A stretch of 64,000 nucleotides of DNA from assembly GCF_049445855.1 (NCBI RefSeq), contig NZ_JBMSDV010000004.1, positions 62,001 to 126,000 of the forward strand, given 5' to 3'. The position numbers were made by a program, and so were the translations under genes. This DNA comes from JAGOCV01 sp049445855 (GTDB lineage: Bacteria > Pseudomonadota > Gammaproteobacteria > Burkholderiales > Burkholderiaceae_C). This document shows, in pieces, positions 7,910 through 16,174 of the stretch. The notes under the pieces were generated by a model. It was given only the letters and a program-made list of their open reading frames with translations, did not search any database and had not been told where the DNA came from. Each line of letters starts with the position of its first letter. Positions within the stretch are counted from its first letter, which is position 1.

Positions 7910-9235
7910 ATGAACCATCCTTCACCCACGCAGGTGCATCGGGGCGCGAGGCGCATGCACCTCGCATGGCACGTCCTGGCCTGGCTCGGCATGGCCTCGT
8001 TGCTATTGCCGCTGGCGGCCTACTTCGTCCTGCGCGCGCTCCTCATGCCGCTGCCCGGCGAATGGACGACCGACGTGCGCATCGGCCCGCTCGAATTCCG
8101 CGCGGGCGTGCCGTCGCTCGTGCGCCTGGCCACGTCGCACTGGATCGCGCCACGCCTCGATGGCCTGAGCTGGCCCACGCGCGCCGGCGTGCTGCAATTC
8201 CAGTGGCTCGATGACAGCGACGCGCTGGCCGTGCGCTGCGCGCCATGCACGCTGCGTGTGCGCGGCCTGGGCGATGCACCGCTGCGCCTGCCCGAGGTCA
8301 ACCTCACCGTGCAGCGCGACTTCTCCGAGCTGCAGGGCCTGGTGGAAGCCGGCGCGGTGCGCGGCAGCTGGCAGGGGCGACTCACGCCCGAGCGCTTGCG
8401 CGTGGCGCTGGACATCCCGTCCACGCCCGTGGCGGATGGCTATGCGCTGTTCGCCGCCAACATCCCCGAGCTCGCACAGGCGCGCATCGAAGGGCGCTTT
8501 TCGCTCAAGGCCGAAGTCACCCTGCCCAACGGCGAACTGCAGATCACACCGCGCATGGAGGGCTTCGCCGTCTCGGGCCTGGGTACCGGCGAGCTCGCGG
8601 GTGCCCGCAGCACCTGCGGCCCCGCACCGCGCGGCGAGCGTCTGTCGACCGACGGCTGGCTGGCACGCGCGGTGATCGCTGCCGAAGACCAGCGCTTCTG
8701 GGAGCACACCGGCTACGACCTGCGCGAAATCCATGCGGCCTTCACCGCGAACCAGTCGACACGCCAGGCCAACGCCGAACAGGCACTGCGCAACGCCAGC
8801 ACGCGCGGCGGCAGCACATTGCCGCAACAACTCGCCAAGCTGCTCGTCACCGGCGACGAGCGCAGTCCTGCGCGCAAGCTGCGCGAACTGCTGTACGCCG
8901 CCGACATGGAACAGTCGCTGGGCAAGGCGCGCATCCTGCACCTGTACATGGAGAACGCGCCCTGGGGCCCGGGCATCTGCGGGGCGCAGGCGGCGGCGCG
9001 GCACTACTTCGGCCGCAGCGTGAAGCAACTCACCCCCGCACAGGCCGTGTGGCTGGCCGCCATGCTGCACAACCCCGGCGTGGAAGCGCAACGCTGGGCC
9101 GGGCGCGGGCAGATCGACCTGGTGCGCGCCCGGTGGGTCGCACAGGGGGTGCGGGGCATCACGCGGCGCGAGCGCATCGCGCTGGCCGAGGACATGCGGC
9201 TCGCGCCGTTGTGGATCATTCCCGTACGGCACTGA
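7910..9235 (+). CDS. Membrane-anchored biosynthetic peptidoglycan glycosyltransferase (GT51) domain protein
   Basis: A 441-residue protein. An N-terminal transmembrane helix (residues about 20-45) is followed by a 200-residue region I do not recognise, then a glycosyltransferase-51 domain. The GT51 motifs are AEDQRFWEHTGYDL (catalytic-type Glu259), RGGSTLPQQLAKLL, RKLRELLYAADMEQSLGKARIL and AARHYFGRSVKQLTPAQAVWLAAMLHNP. These polymerise lipid II in MtgA and class A PBPs, but here the domain is C-terminal and no transpeptidase domain is present. It starts just after the accessory gene (a GTG two codons earlier overlaps that gene's stop), so it is probably the last gene of the exosortase operon. 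Confidence 0.78.
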   Translation: MNHPSPTQVHRGARRMHLAWHVLAWLGMASLLLPLAAYFVLRALLMPLPGEWTTDVRIGPLEFRAGVPSLVRLATSHWIAPRLDGLSWPTRAGVLQFQWLDDSDALAVRCAPCTLRVRGLGDAPLRLPEVNLTVQRDFSELQGLVEAGAVRGSWQGRLTPERLRVALDIPSTPVADGYALFAANIPELAQARIEGRFSLKAEVTLPNGELQITPRMEGFAVSGLGTGELAGARSTCGPAPRGERLSTDGWLARAVIAAEDQRFWEHTGYDLREIHAAFTANQSTRQANAEQALRNASTRGGSTLPQQLAKLLVTGDERSPARKLRELLYAADMEQSLGKARILHLYMENAPWGPGICGAQAAARHYFGRSVKQLTPAQAVWLAAMLHNPGVEAQRWAGRGQIDLVRARWVAQGVRGITRRERIALAEDMRLAPLWIIPVRH

Positions 9236-9257
9236 GCGCGCCGAAACTGGCGCAGGC

Positions 9258-9276
9258 TTTGCATGCATGGTGCAAA
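9258..9276. repeat. Inverted repeat TTTGCA-N7-TGCAAA upstream of the racemase-like gene
   Basis: Perfect 6-bp arms separated by seven bases lie 15 bp before the preferred start of the next gene. This is the size of a regulator operator. The alternative ATG at 9267 falls inside the repeat, which argues against that start. Confidence 0.4.
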
Positions 9277-9290
9277 CTCCCGTCCACACC

Positions 9291-10046
9291 ATGCGCCACC
9301 TGCTCGTCATCAACCCCAACACGTCTGCGTCCGTGAGTGCGCTGCTGCAGATGCATGCACAGGCCGCTGCGGGCCCGGACGTGCAGGTACGCACGGTCAC
9401 CGCCCGGTTCGGCGCGCCCTACATCTCCGACGAAGCGGGCTACGCCGTCGCCTCCCACGCCACGCTGGATGCATGGGCCGCCGCCATCGTCGAAGGCAAG
9501 GCGTCGGGCCGTCCTGCTCCAGATGCCGTGCTGATCGGCTGCTTCGGCGACCCGGGCCTGATCGCCCTGCGCGAAAGCAGCCCCGCACCCGTCACCGGTC
9601 TCGCGGAAGCCGCGTTCATCGAGGCCGCGCACCACGGGCGCTTCGCCATCGTGACTGGCGGTGCGCGTTGGGGCCCCATGCTGCAGCGGCTCGCCCATGC
9701 GCTGGGGCACGGGCAGAGCCTCGCGGGCATCCACACCGTCACGCCCACGGGCGCGCAGCTCGCCGCCGACCCTGCCGCCGCTCGCACCTTGCTGGCACAG
9801 GCCTGCCGCGACGCCGCGAGGCAGCTCGACGCCGAAGCCGTCATCCTCGGTGGCGCAGGCCTGGCCGGCATGGCGGCGGACATCCAGCCAGGCGTGGATG
9901 TGCCGGTCATCGACAGCGTGCAGGCCGGTGCGCGCTGGGCATTGCGCAGCGATGCACCGCCGCCTCCGCGTGCAGAACCCGGCTTCGACGTGCCTTGGGA
10001 ACACCTGTCGCCCGAGCTCACGGCCCTCGGGCCGAAGCGCGCCTGA
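9291..10046 (+). CDS. Asp/Glu racemase superfamily protein (hydantoin/allantoin racemase-like)
   Basis: A 251-residue protein starting MRHLLVINPNTS, the standard beginning of the hydantoin/allantoin racemase branch; that match and the inverted repeat over the ATG at 9267 favour this start. The first catalytic cysteine is present in VLIGCFGDPGL. At the second site, where many members read a Cys within LGCAGMA, this protein has LGGAGLAGMA, so the second acid/base cysteine appears to be missing or moved. It may be a one-cysteine enzyme such as a decarboxylase-like relative, or act on another substrate. It stands alone between the exosortase operon and a Spy-like gene. Confidence 0.7.
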   Translation: MRHLLVINPNTSASVSALLQMHAQAAAGPDVQVRTVTARFGAPYISDEAGYAVASHATLDAWAAAIVEGKASGRPAPDAVLIGCFGDPGLIALRESSPAPVTGLAEAAFIEAAHHGRFAIVTGGARWGPMLQRLAHALGHGQSLAGIHTVTPTGAQLAADPAAARTLLAQACRDAARQLDAEAVILGGAGLAGMAADIQPGVDVPVIDSVQAGARWALRSDAPPPPRAEPGFDVPWEHLSPELTALGPKRA

Positions 10047-10200
10047 AGGCCGCAACGCGAGCGGCCAGCCCGAAATCAAAGCGTCACCCAACTTTACAAA
10101 ACCTTGTCACGAGGCAACGGGGCGGAAACACGGGGCCACCACACTTCCCTTCACGCCAACACCGATTCCCGGTACCGGCGCTTCACGAAAGGAAGCTCTC

Positions 10201-10773
10201 ATGAAACAAGGTCGCAAACATCTGTGGGTCGCCGGTCTGCTGGCCGGCATGAGCGCCGCAGTCTTCGCCCAGGCCACGCCGCCCGCACCGCCCGCCGGTG
10301 GCCCGCCCCCGCATGAACGCATGCACCGCGGACCGCAACACGGTGGCAAGCATACGGCGCACAAGCCGGATCCGGCGAAGTTCGCCGAGTTCATGGCCAA
10401 GCGGCAGGCCGCGCTGAAGGACAAGCTCAAGATCACGGCCGCCCAGGAAGGCGCGTGGACCAGCTACACCAGCGCACTCAAACCGCCGGCGCAGCGCCCT
10501 GCCCGTGCGGACCGCGCCGAGCTCGAAAAGCTGACGACGCCGCAACGCATCGACCGCATGCAGGCCATGAAGGCGCAACGCGACGCCGAGATGACCAAGC
10601 GCGCCGACGCGACGAAGTCGTTCTACGCGGCGCTGTCGCCCGAGCAGCAGAAGGTGTTCGATGCCGAAGCGTTCCGCCGTCCCCATGCGGGCCGCGACGG
10701 TCGCCATGACCACCGCCCCGGTGGCGATCGCGGCCCCGGCAAGGACGCGCCGCGTCCGCCTGCCAAGGGCTGA
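10201..10773 (+). CDS. Spy/CpxP-like periplasmic protein
   Basis: A 190-residue exported protein with a signal peptide (residues 1-24, cut after VFAQ). A Pro/His-rich segment precedes an all-helical core containing a run of Lys/Glu/Gln/Ala and the degenerate LTXXQ-type motifs ITAAQEGAW and LSPEQQKVF. The tail is rich in His, Arg and Gly. Spy and CpxP relatives are ATP-independent periplasmic chaperones or stress sensors; the His-rich ends suggest metal binding. The ATG has AAGGAAG upstream, and a strong terminator follows. Confidence 0.75.
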   Translation: MKQGRKHLWVAGLLAGMSAAVFAQATPPAPPAGGPPPHERMHRGPQHGGKHTAHKPDPAKFAEFMAKRQAALKDKLKITAAQEGAWTSYTSALKPPAQRPARADRAELEKLTTPQRIDRMQAMKAQRDAEMTKRADATKSFYAALSPEQQKVFDAEAFRRPHAGRDGRHDHRPGGDRGPGKDAPRPPAKG

Positions 10774-10814
10774 GTACGCCGCCAAGACGGCCGGTCTTTT
10801 CCGTCCACCCATGC

Positions 10815-10840
10815 AAAAAGGCCCCTCGCGGGGCCTTTTT
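10815..10840 (+). terminator. Rho-independent terminator after the Spy-like gene
   Basis: Arms AAAAAGGCCCC and GGGGCCTTTTT enclose a TCGC loop, followed by CTTCTTC. The palindrome also reads as a terminator on the minus strand, so it can serve the convergent gene ending at 10925. Confidence 0.9.
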
Positions 10841-10924
10841 CTTCTTCACGTGCGTGCGTCAATCGCGTGACGCGGTGAGCTCTGGCGGCTCTCTGTGATC
10901 GGTCCGCCTTGCAGCGGCGAACTT

Positions 10925-11344
10925 TTACTGCGGCGTGCCGATGGCGGGGTTGCCGTTCTTGATCTTCTTGTTCTGGCGATCCATCGCGACTTCGTCATCG
11001 CGCTTGGCCCGGCGCTCCTGCGGCGTCATGGCCGTGGAACGACTCGTGGCGGTGGTCGACGGCTCGACGTTCGGCTGGCCATACGGGCCGGTGGTGCTGG
11101 CTTCGCCCTTGCCGGTGGTGGAGTTGGCCGGATCGCGCGCAGCCATCGTGCCTTCCGCCTTCACGGCGGCGCGGGAGGTGCCCGAGTTGGCGTCAGGCTT
11201 GACCTGCGCGTTGGGCTTCCCACGGATCATGGTGCTGGCCTCGCCAGCGGGAACGACCGGTGCCGGGGTCTGCGCGGTTGCAACACCGCCGACGGCCACC
11301 AGGCCGGCCAGCAGCAACGAATTGCGGAGTGCGTTTGTCTTCAT
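10925..11344 (-). CDS. Small secreted hypothetical protein
   Basis: A 139-residue protein with a clear signal peptide (MKTNALRNSLLLAGLVAVGG, cut near ATAQ). The mature part is low-complexity and polar, rich in Pro, Ala, Ser, Thr and Gly, ending in a basic segment (TPQERRAKRDDEVAMDRQNKKIKNG). I recognise no domain. The ATG is fixed by a strong AAGGAAGGAA ribosome-binding site; the ATG five bases upstream runs straight into a stop. It is transcribed away from the ybhP-like gene and ends facing the Spy-like gene across a shared terminator. Likely periplasmic. Confidence 0.6.
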   Translation of the reverse strand: MKTNALRNSLLLAGLVAVGGVATAQTPAPVVPAGEASTMIRGKPNAQVKPDANSGTSRAAVKAEGTMAARDPANSTTGKGEASTTGPYGQPNVEPSTTATSRSTAMTPQERRAKRDDEVAMDRQNKKIKNGNPAIGTPQ

Positions 11345-11567
11345 TTCATTTCCTTCCTTGGGTTTGCAATGAGCCCGTGTTTGCGGGCCACTCAAAGGTA
11401 TGCGCGCTGGCAGGCTGCCGCTGTGGGCGTGTTGCGGTGCCGGACGTAGGACGTGGAGCCGAGGCTGCTTCACATCCCGGGCGGCATTGCCGCATTTCCG
11501 CCATTCCGATGCCGCTTTTGCCTTGTGTCCTACAGCGCGCGCAAAGCCGTCGGCGTCAAATTCCACC

Positions 11568-12419
11568 ATGAACGCAAACGTGCTCCCCGAAGTGCAGGCG
11601 ATGGCGGACGTGCTGGAACAGACCGTCATGCCACCACAGGAACAGCCGATGCCGCTGGCGTCGGTGCCGCCCGTGTCAGCCCTGACCGTCATGACGGTGA
11701 ACATCCACAAGGGATTCACCGTCTTCAATCGCAAGTTCATCCTGCCCGAGTTGCGCGATGCCGTGCGCAGCGTGGGCGCGGACGTGCTGTTCCTGCAGGA
11801 AGTGCTGGGCACGCATGCGCGCCACGCGGGCCGGCTGGACAACTGGCCGGAAGCACCCCACTACGAATTCCTGGCCGACACGATGTGGCCCCAGTTCGCC
11901 TACGGCCGCAACTCTGTCTATCCCAATGGTCACCATGGCAATGCCGTGCTGTCCAAGTTTCCCATCGTGCACTTCCAGAATCACGACGTGAGCATCCGCG
12001 GGCCCGAGAAGCGCGGACTGCTGCACTGTGTGCTGCGTGTGCCGGGCCAGGCCACCGACGTGCATGCGATCTGCGTGCATCTGGGCCTGCAGGAATCGCA
12101 TCGCCAGGAACAGCTGGAACTGCTGTGCCATCTGGTTCGCGGCGAGGTTCCCGACGACGCCGTGCTCGTGGTCGCGGGTGACTTCAACGACTGGCGTCGA
12201 CGCGCCAATCGCCTGCTCGAAGACGAAATCGGCCTGCACGAAGTCTTCGTCCAGGCCACCGGCGAATGCGCGAAGACGTTTCCCTCTCGCTTCCCGCTGC
12301 TGTCACTCGACCGCATCTATGTGCGCAATGCCAACGTGCATTCGCCCAAGGTACTGCCGCGCAAGCCCTGGTCGCATCTGTCCGACCATGCGCCGCTGGC
12401 TGCCGACATCGTTCTGTAA
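11568..12419 (+). CDS. ybhP: Endonuclease/exonuclease/phosphatase family protein (YbhP-like)
   Basis: A 283-residue member of the EEP fold. Motifs in order: VMTVNIHKGF, FLQEV (metal-binding Glu), YGRNSVY with HHGNAVLSKFP, VVAGDFNDW (catalytic Asp/Asn) and LSDHAPLAADI (catalytic His). It is followed 43 bp later by a clsB-like gene and a ybhN-like gene, the same order as ybhP-clsB-ybhN in Escherichia coli. There is no signal peptide. The family includes phosphodiesterases acting on lipids and nucleic acids; context points to phospholipid metabolism, but the substrate is unproven. The start is the ATG at the conserved-length position; upstream in-frame sequence looks non-coding. Confidence 0.82.
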   Translation: MNANVLPEVQAMADVLEQTVMPPQEQPMPLASVPPVSALTVMTVNIHKGFTVFNRKFILPELRDAVRSVGADVLFLQEVLGTHARHAGRLDNWPEAPHYEFLADTMWPQFAYGRNSVYPNGHHGNAVLSKFPIVHFQNHDVSIRGPEKRGLLHCVLRVPGQATDVHAICVHLGLQESHRQEQLELLCHLVRGEVPDDAVLVVAGDFNDWRRRANRLLEDEIGLHEVFVQATGECAKTFPSRFPLLSLDRIYVRNANVHSPKVLPRKPWSHLSDHAPLAADIVL

Positions 12420-12462
12420 TTCCAACCTATTCAACCTACTTCAACCAAGTCGCAGGTGACCC

Positions 12463-13710
12463 ATGAGTGCAAACTGGATTCCCGGCAACAAGGTCGTGTT
12501 GCTCGAAAACGGCGAGGAATACTTTCCCCGCGTGTTCGAATGCATTGCGAACGCGCAACGTGAGGTGATCGTCGAGACTTTCATCCTCTTCGAGGACAAG
12601 GTCGGGCAGCAACTCGCCGAAGCGCTGATCGCCGCCGCCAACAAGGGCGCCAAGGTGGATGTGCTGGTCGACGGCTTCGGCAGTCCGGACCTGAGCGATG
12701 CATACATCGGCCGCCTGACCAGTGCCGGTGTGCGCCTGCGCGTGTTCGACCCCGGCCCGCGGCTGTGGGGCTGGCGCCTCAAGATGCTGCGCCGCATGCA
12801 CCGCAAGATCGTGGTGGTGGACGGTGAGCGCGCGTTCGTCGGCGGCATCAACTATTCGGCGGACCACCTCGCGGATTTCGGTCCGCAGGCCAAGCAGGAC
12901 TACGCGGTGGAAATCGAAGGCCCGCTGGTCGCGCAGATCCATCGCTTCGTACTGCACGCCATCGCCGCGGGTGGCGCCGGCCGCAGCTGGCTGCGACGTC
13001 GCGTGCCTGCCGTGCAGTTCGACTCGCTGCCCGAATCCGGCAGCGTGGCCGCCCAGTTCGTCACGCGCGACAACCGCCGCCATACCAACGACATCGAACG
13101 GCACTACCGTGCGACCATCCGCGCAGCACGGCATCGTCTGGTGATCGCCAATGCTTACTTCTTCCCCGGCTACCGTCTCATCCGCGAACTGCGGCGCGCG
13201 GCGCGGCGCGGCGTGGATGTACGGCTCATCCTGCAGGGCGAACCCGACATGCCGATCGTGAAGACCGCCGCCCGCATGCTGTACCACCACCTCATGCACG
13301 CGGGCGTGAAGATCTACGAATACTGCGAGCGCCCGCTGCATGGCAAGGTCGCGCTGGCCGATGACGAATGGGCGACCGTCGGATCGAGCAACCTCGACCC
13401 GCTGAGTCTGTCGCTGAATCTCGAGGCGAACGTCGTGCTGCGTGACCGCGAATTCAACCAGCATCTGTACGAACGGCTCGAGCACCTGATGTGCAACGCC
13501 TGCAACCAGGTTCAGGTGCAGGACGTGGAAGAGCCGGGGACATGGCGCATGGTGCGCAGTTTCTTCGTGTTCCACCTGATGCGCTGGTACCCGTCATGGG
13601 CGAGCTGGTTGCCGACGCACACGCCGCGCGTCATGGCTGCAGAAGCCGTGACCAGCGCCACGCCGCCCCGTAACCTGGACCGCTCGCCCGATCGCACGGT
13701 GGAGGCCTGA
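12463..13710 (+). CDS. clsB: Cardiolipin synthase B-type phospholipase D protein
   Basis: A 415-residue protein with two PLD-type HKD motifs: MHRKIVVVDGERAFVGGINYS (about residues 110-130) and LHGKVALADDEWATVGSSNLD (about residues 292-312). There are no N-terminal transmembrane helices, as in ClsB and unlike ClsA. The expected reaction joins phosphatidylglycerol with another phospholipid to form cardiolipin at the inner membrane. The stop codon overlaps the start of the ybhN-like gene (TGATG), showing tight coupling. The ATG lies 8 bp after a CAGGTGA ribosome-binding site. Confidence 0.88.
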   Translation: MSANWIPGNKVVLLENGEEYFPRVFECIANAQREVIVETFILFEDKVGQQLAEALIAAANKGAKVDVLVDGFGSPDLSDAYIGRLTSAGVRLRVFDPGPRLWGWRLKMLRRMHRKIVVVDGERAFVGGINYSADHLADFGPQAKQDYAVEIEGPLVAQIHRFVLHAIAAGGAGRSWLRRRVPAVQFDSLPESGSVAAQFVTRDNRRHTNDIERHYRATIRAARHRLVIANAYFFPGYRLIRELRRAARRGVDVRLILQGEPDMPIVKTAARMLYHHLMHAGVKIYEYCERPLHGKVALADDEWATVGSSNLDPLSLSLNLEANVVLRDREFNQHLYERLEHLMCNACNQVQVQDVEEPGTWRMVRSFFVFHLMRWYPSWASWLPTHTPRVMAAEAVTSATPPRNLDRSPDRTVEA

Positions 13711-14729
13711 TGAAGCCGGCGCACGCCGCGTGGCCTCGGGTCAGGCGCGTGCTGACCGTGGCGTTTTTCGCGGGCGTCGCGTGGCTTCTGGCCAGCCATG
13801 CCCGCGAGATCGACTGGCGCGACGTAGGGGCTGGCATGCAGGCGTTGCCGCTGCACATCCTCGTGGCTGCCGCCGCGCTCGCCATCGCCAGTCACACGCT
13901 CTTCAGTTGCTTCGATTTGATTGGCCGCCGCTACACGGGTCACCGGTTGCCGGTGCGCACGGTGATGGGGGTAAATGCAATCAGCTACGCGTTCAACCTC
14001 AACCTGGGCTCGCTGGTCGGCGGCGTGGCGTTCCGCTACCGGCTGTATTCGAGACTCGGTCTTTCCAACGGAACCATCACACGTGTCATGTCGCTCAGCA
14101 TGCTGACCAACTGGCTCGGCTACCTGCTGCTGGCCGGTGTCATCTTCATGGTGTGGCCGCCGGCATTGCCCGAGGCCTGGAAGGTCGGCAACGACGTGCT
14201 GCCGTACCTCGGAGCGGTCATGGTCGCCGTGGCCCTGTGCTACGTCGGCCTGTGCTTCTGGCGCCCCGGCCACGCATGGCAACTGCGCGGCCATGCGCTG
14301 GTGGTGCCGGGCTGGCGCATGGCGCTACTGCAAGTCGTCATGTCGTGCACCAACTGGCTCATCATGGCCGCCATGGTGTGGACGCTGCTGCAAGGCCGCA
14401 TCGCCTATCCCGACGTGGTAGCCGTGCTGCTGATTGCCGCCATGGCCGGCGTCATCACCCATGTGCCCGCAGGCCTGGGCGTGCTCGAGACGGTGTTCAT
14501 CGCTTTGCTGTCGAGCCAGATGGCGCAAGGCGAACTGCTCGCGGCATTGCTGGCGTACCGAGGCCTTTACTACCTCGTTCCCCTGGCCGTGGCAACGGTG
14601 GGCTACACGCTGATGGAGGCACGTGCCCGCAGGCAGGCGCCGCCAGAAGTCAAACCCCGGGAGGGTGCGTTCAGAACTTCACCGCGTAACGCAGCTGGAC
14701 AAAGTTTTCACCGGGGTTCGGCTTCTTGA
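13710..14729 (+). CDS. ybhN: YbhN/UPF0104 family membrane protein
   Basis: A 339-residue polytopic protein with about eight hydrophobic helices. It carries the family signatures AISYAFNLNLGSLVGGVAFRYRLY and THVPAGLGVLETVF, shared with the flippase region of lysylphosphatidylglycerol synthases. It is the third gene of the ybhP-clsB-ybhN group and overlaps clsB by one base. A role in moving or regulating lipids is inferred from relatives. The last 59 bases overlap the convergent pagL gene. Confidence 0.82.
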   Translation: MKPAHAAWPRVRRVLTVAFFAGVAWLLASHAREIDWRDVGAGMQALPLHILVAAAALAIASHTLFSCFDLIGRRYTGHRLPVRTVMGVNAISYAFNLNLGSLVGGVAFRYRLYSRLGLSNGTITRVMSLSMLTNWLGYLLLAGVIFMVWPPALPEAWKVGNDVLPYLGAVMVAVALCYVGLCFWRPGHAWQLRGHALVVPGWRMALLQVVMSCTNWLIMAAMVWTLLQGRIAYPDVVAVLLIAAMAGVITHVPAGLGVLETVFIALLSSQMAQGELLAALLAYRGLYYLVPLAVATVGYTLMEARARRQAPPEVKPREGAFRTSPRNAAGQSFHRGSAS

Positions 14730-15291
14730 TGCCGGCATTGGAGTAGTGCTGCACACGCAGCGACACCTCATGCCGGTTGTCGTCGCCGAAGCTGCGGCCG
14801 AGCGAGATGAACTCCGTGAAATTGAAGCGTGTGCTGAAGCTGTGGCGCGGCGTCGCGTAAATGCCGTCCAGATAGCTCAGGCCGATACCTGCGTCCATGA
14901 ACCAGCGCGATGCGCCATCGTCGAAGCGGAACCGTGCTGACGGCACAAACGCCAGCTGGGTATAGCTGCTGTCACCCCCTGCGACGCTCGCTGCGCGCCA
15001 TTGGCTGATGTAGCCATCCCAATAGGTCGTGACCTTCGTTCCAGCGAATTGCGAAGTCCATGGCAGGGGGCCGATCACGCCGATGGTGTTCTGGTGCGGA
15101 TTGGCGTTGCCGTAGAAGCCCGCACCAACCTGGCCGTAGATGCCCCAGGCGTGGTCCTGATTCTGCGCATGCGCGATGTTGCCGGCCGTCAGGCCGGCGA
15201 ACAATGCCACCGAGACAGCAGACAAATGGAAAGAGCGGCTGAGTCGTGTTTGCTTGCGTGGGAAGTCTTTGTTTGTTTCTTGGGTTTTCAT
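14671..15291 (-). CDS. pagL: Lipid A 3-O-deacylase PagL-like outer-membrane protein
   Basis: A 206-residue protein with a signal peptide ending AHAQ and a beta-barrel-like alternating pattern, ending in an aromatic residue (RYAVKF) as expected for outer-membrane insertion. Near the C-terminus HYSNAGIKKPNPGENF holds the PagL catalytic set: His182, Ser184 and Glu195. The His-to-Glu spacing is 13, as I recall one less than in the Pseudomonas enzyme. It would remove the 3-O-acyl chain of lipid A. The ATG has a good AAGGA site 6 bp upstream. It overlaps ybhN tail-to-tail. Confidence 0.85.
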   Translation of the reverse strand: MKTQETNKDFPRKQTRLSRSFHLSAVSVALFAGLTAGNIAHAQNQDHAWGIYGQVGAGFYGNANPHQNTIGVIGPLPWTSQFAGTKVTTYWDGYISQWRAASVAGGDSSYTQLAFVPSARFRFDDGASRWFMDAGIGLSYLDGIYATPRHSFSTRFNFTEFISLGRSFGDDNRHEVSLRVQHYSNAGIKKPNPGENFVQLRYAVKF

Positions 15292-15374
15292 GATGCGTCC
15301 TTGCACTTGTATTTTCTGCAAGAACAGTTTTCCTTGGTGGCAAAACCGTTTCTGTCGCCCTTTGCTGCATTCCA

Positions 15375-15386
15375 ATGTAGGACGGC
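15375..15386. repeat. 12-bp motif ATGTAGGACGGC, copy 1
   Basis: An identical 12-mer occurs at 16166-16177. Both lie upstream of minus-strand genes for exported proteins (pagL and the Gly/Ala-rich protein). Related CGTCCTAC/GTCCTACA octamers occur at about 11443-11450 and 11527-11534. It may be a shared promoter element; no known binding site is claimed. Confidence 0.25.
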
Positions 15387-15422
15387 ATCGCGCAGAAACA
15401 ACAGAATGCGCCCCCAGACGAA

Positions 15423-15450
15423 AGCCGGCCCTCCTGATGGAGGGCCGGCT
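15423..15450 (-). terminator. Hairpin after the Gly/Ala-rich secreted protein gene
   Basis: Arms AGCCGGCCCTCC and GGAGGGCCGGCT (12 bp, perfect) around a 4-base loop, 42 bp past the stop of the gene at 15492. On the minus strand it is followed by TTTCGTCTG, a weak U-tract. Confidence 0.65.
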
Positions 15451-15491
15451 CAGGTGCCGATCGACTCAGCCGATGCGGCTATCGACTCAGC

Positions 15492-15983
15492 TTACTGGGT
15501 GCGAACCGAACCGCTGCTACGCGCACGGGCGTTCACGTCGGCATCGACGCTGCCGGCTGCACCACCCACCGTGTTGCCCACGGAACTGGCGGCGTCGCCC
15601 GCGGCATCCCGCGTCGCACGGCCCGCGCGCTTCACGCCTTCGGTGGCTTTCTGGCCGGCGTTGCGCGCGCCATCTACCACGCCGCGGTCGCTGGCGCTCA
15701 CGTTCGCATTGCCGGTTGCGTTGCCCTGGGCATTGGCACCGCCGCTCACCTGGCCTTGGGCTCGCGAGCGGGTCTCTGCACCGATGCCCACATTGGCACC
15801 TGTCGAGACGCCGACGTTGGCGCCCACCGCATTACCGGCGTTCACACCAACACCCACGCCCGTCTGCGCGCCAACCCCGAGCCCCGCCGCCTGTGCGCTC
15901 AGACCGATGGCCAGCGCGCCGGTGATGGCGGCGATCCGGGGAAGCGTGCGCATCAAGCGCCTGTTCGTGTGGCTATGGGACAT
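15492..15983 (-). CDS. Secreted Gly/Ala/Val/Asn-rich hypothetical protein
   Basis: A 163-residue protein. The signal peptide spans about residues 8-32 (ends SAQAAG). The first half of the mature part is a short-period repeat of the type VGVNAGNAVGANVGVSTGAN, rich in Gly, Val, Ala and Asn. The second half is helical and Ala/Arg-rich, with ARNAGQKATEGVKRAGRATRD resembling LEA-type amphipathic repeats. No enzyme motif is present. The ATG is chosen for its AAGGAG site seven bases upstream; the frame extends 13 codons further without a better site. A structural or stress-related envelope role is possible but unproven. Confidence 0.6.
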   Translation of the reverse strand: MSHSHTNRRLMRTLPRIAAITGALAIGLSAQAAGLGVGAQTGVGVGVNAGNAVGANVGVSTGANVGIGAETRSRAQGQVSGGANAQGNATGNANVSASDRGVVDGARNAGQKATEGVKRAGRATRDAAGDAASSVGNTVGGAAGSVDADVNARARSSGSVRTQ

Positions 15984-16174
15984 GTTGATCTCCTTGGCTG
16001 CTTCTTGCAGCGTGTTGAACACATGACCAGTGTGCCGGGCGATCGCGTTACATGGCCGTCTGAAATGTTGGGCCCGTAACGAGTTGAAGATGCCCCCGCT
16101 TCAATGGTTCTTTCGAGGGCGTGTACTCACATCCGGGTTACTTTGCCGGCGTCTGCAGCCCGCGCATGTAGGAC

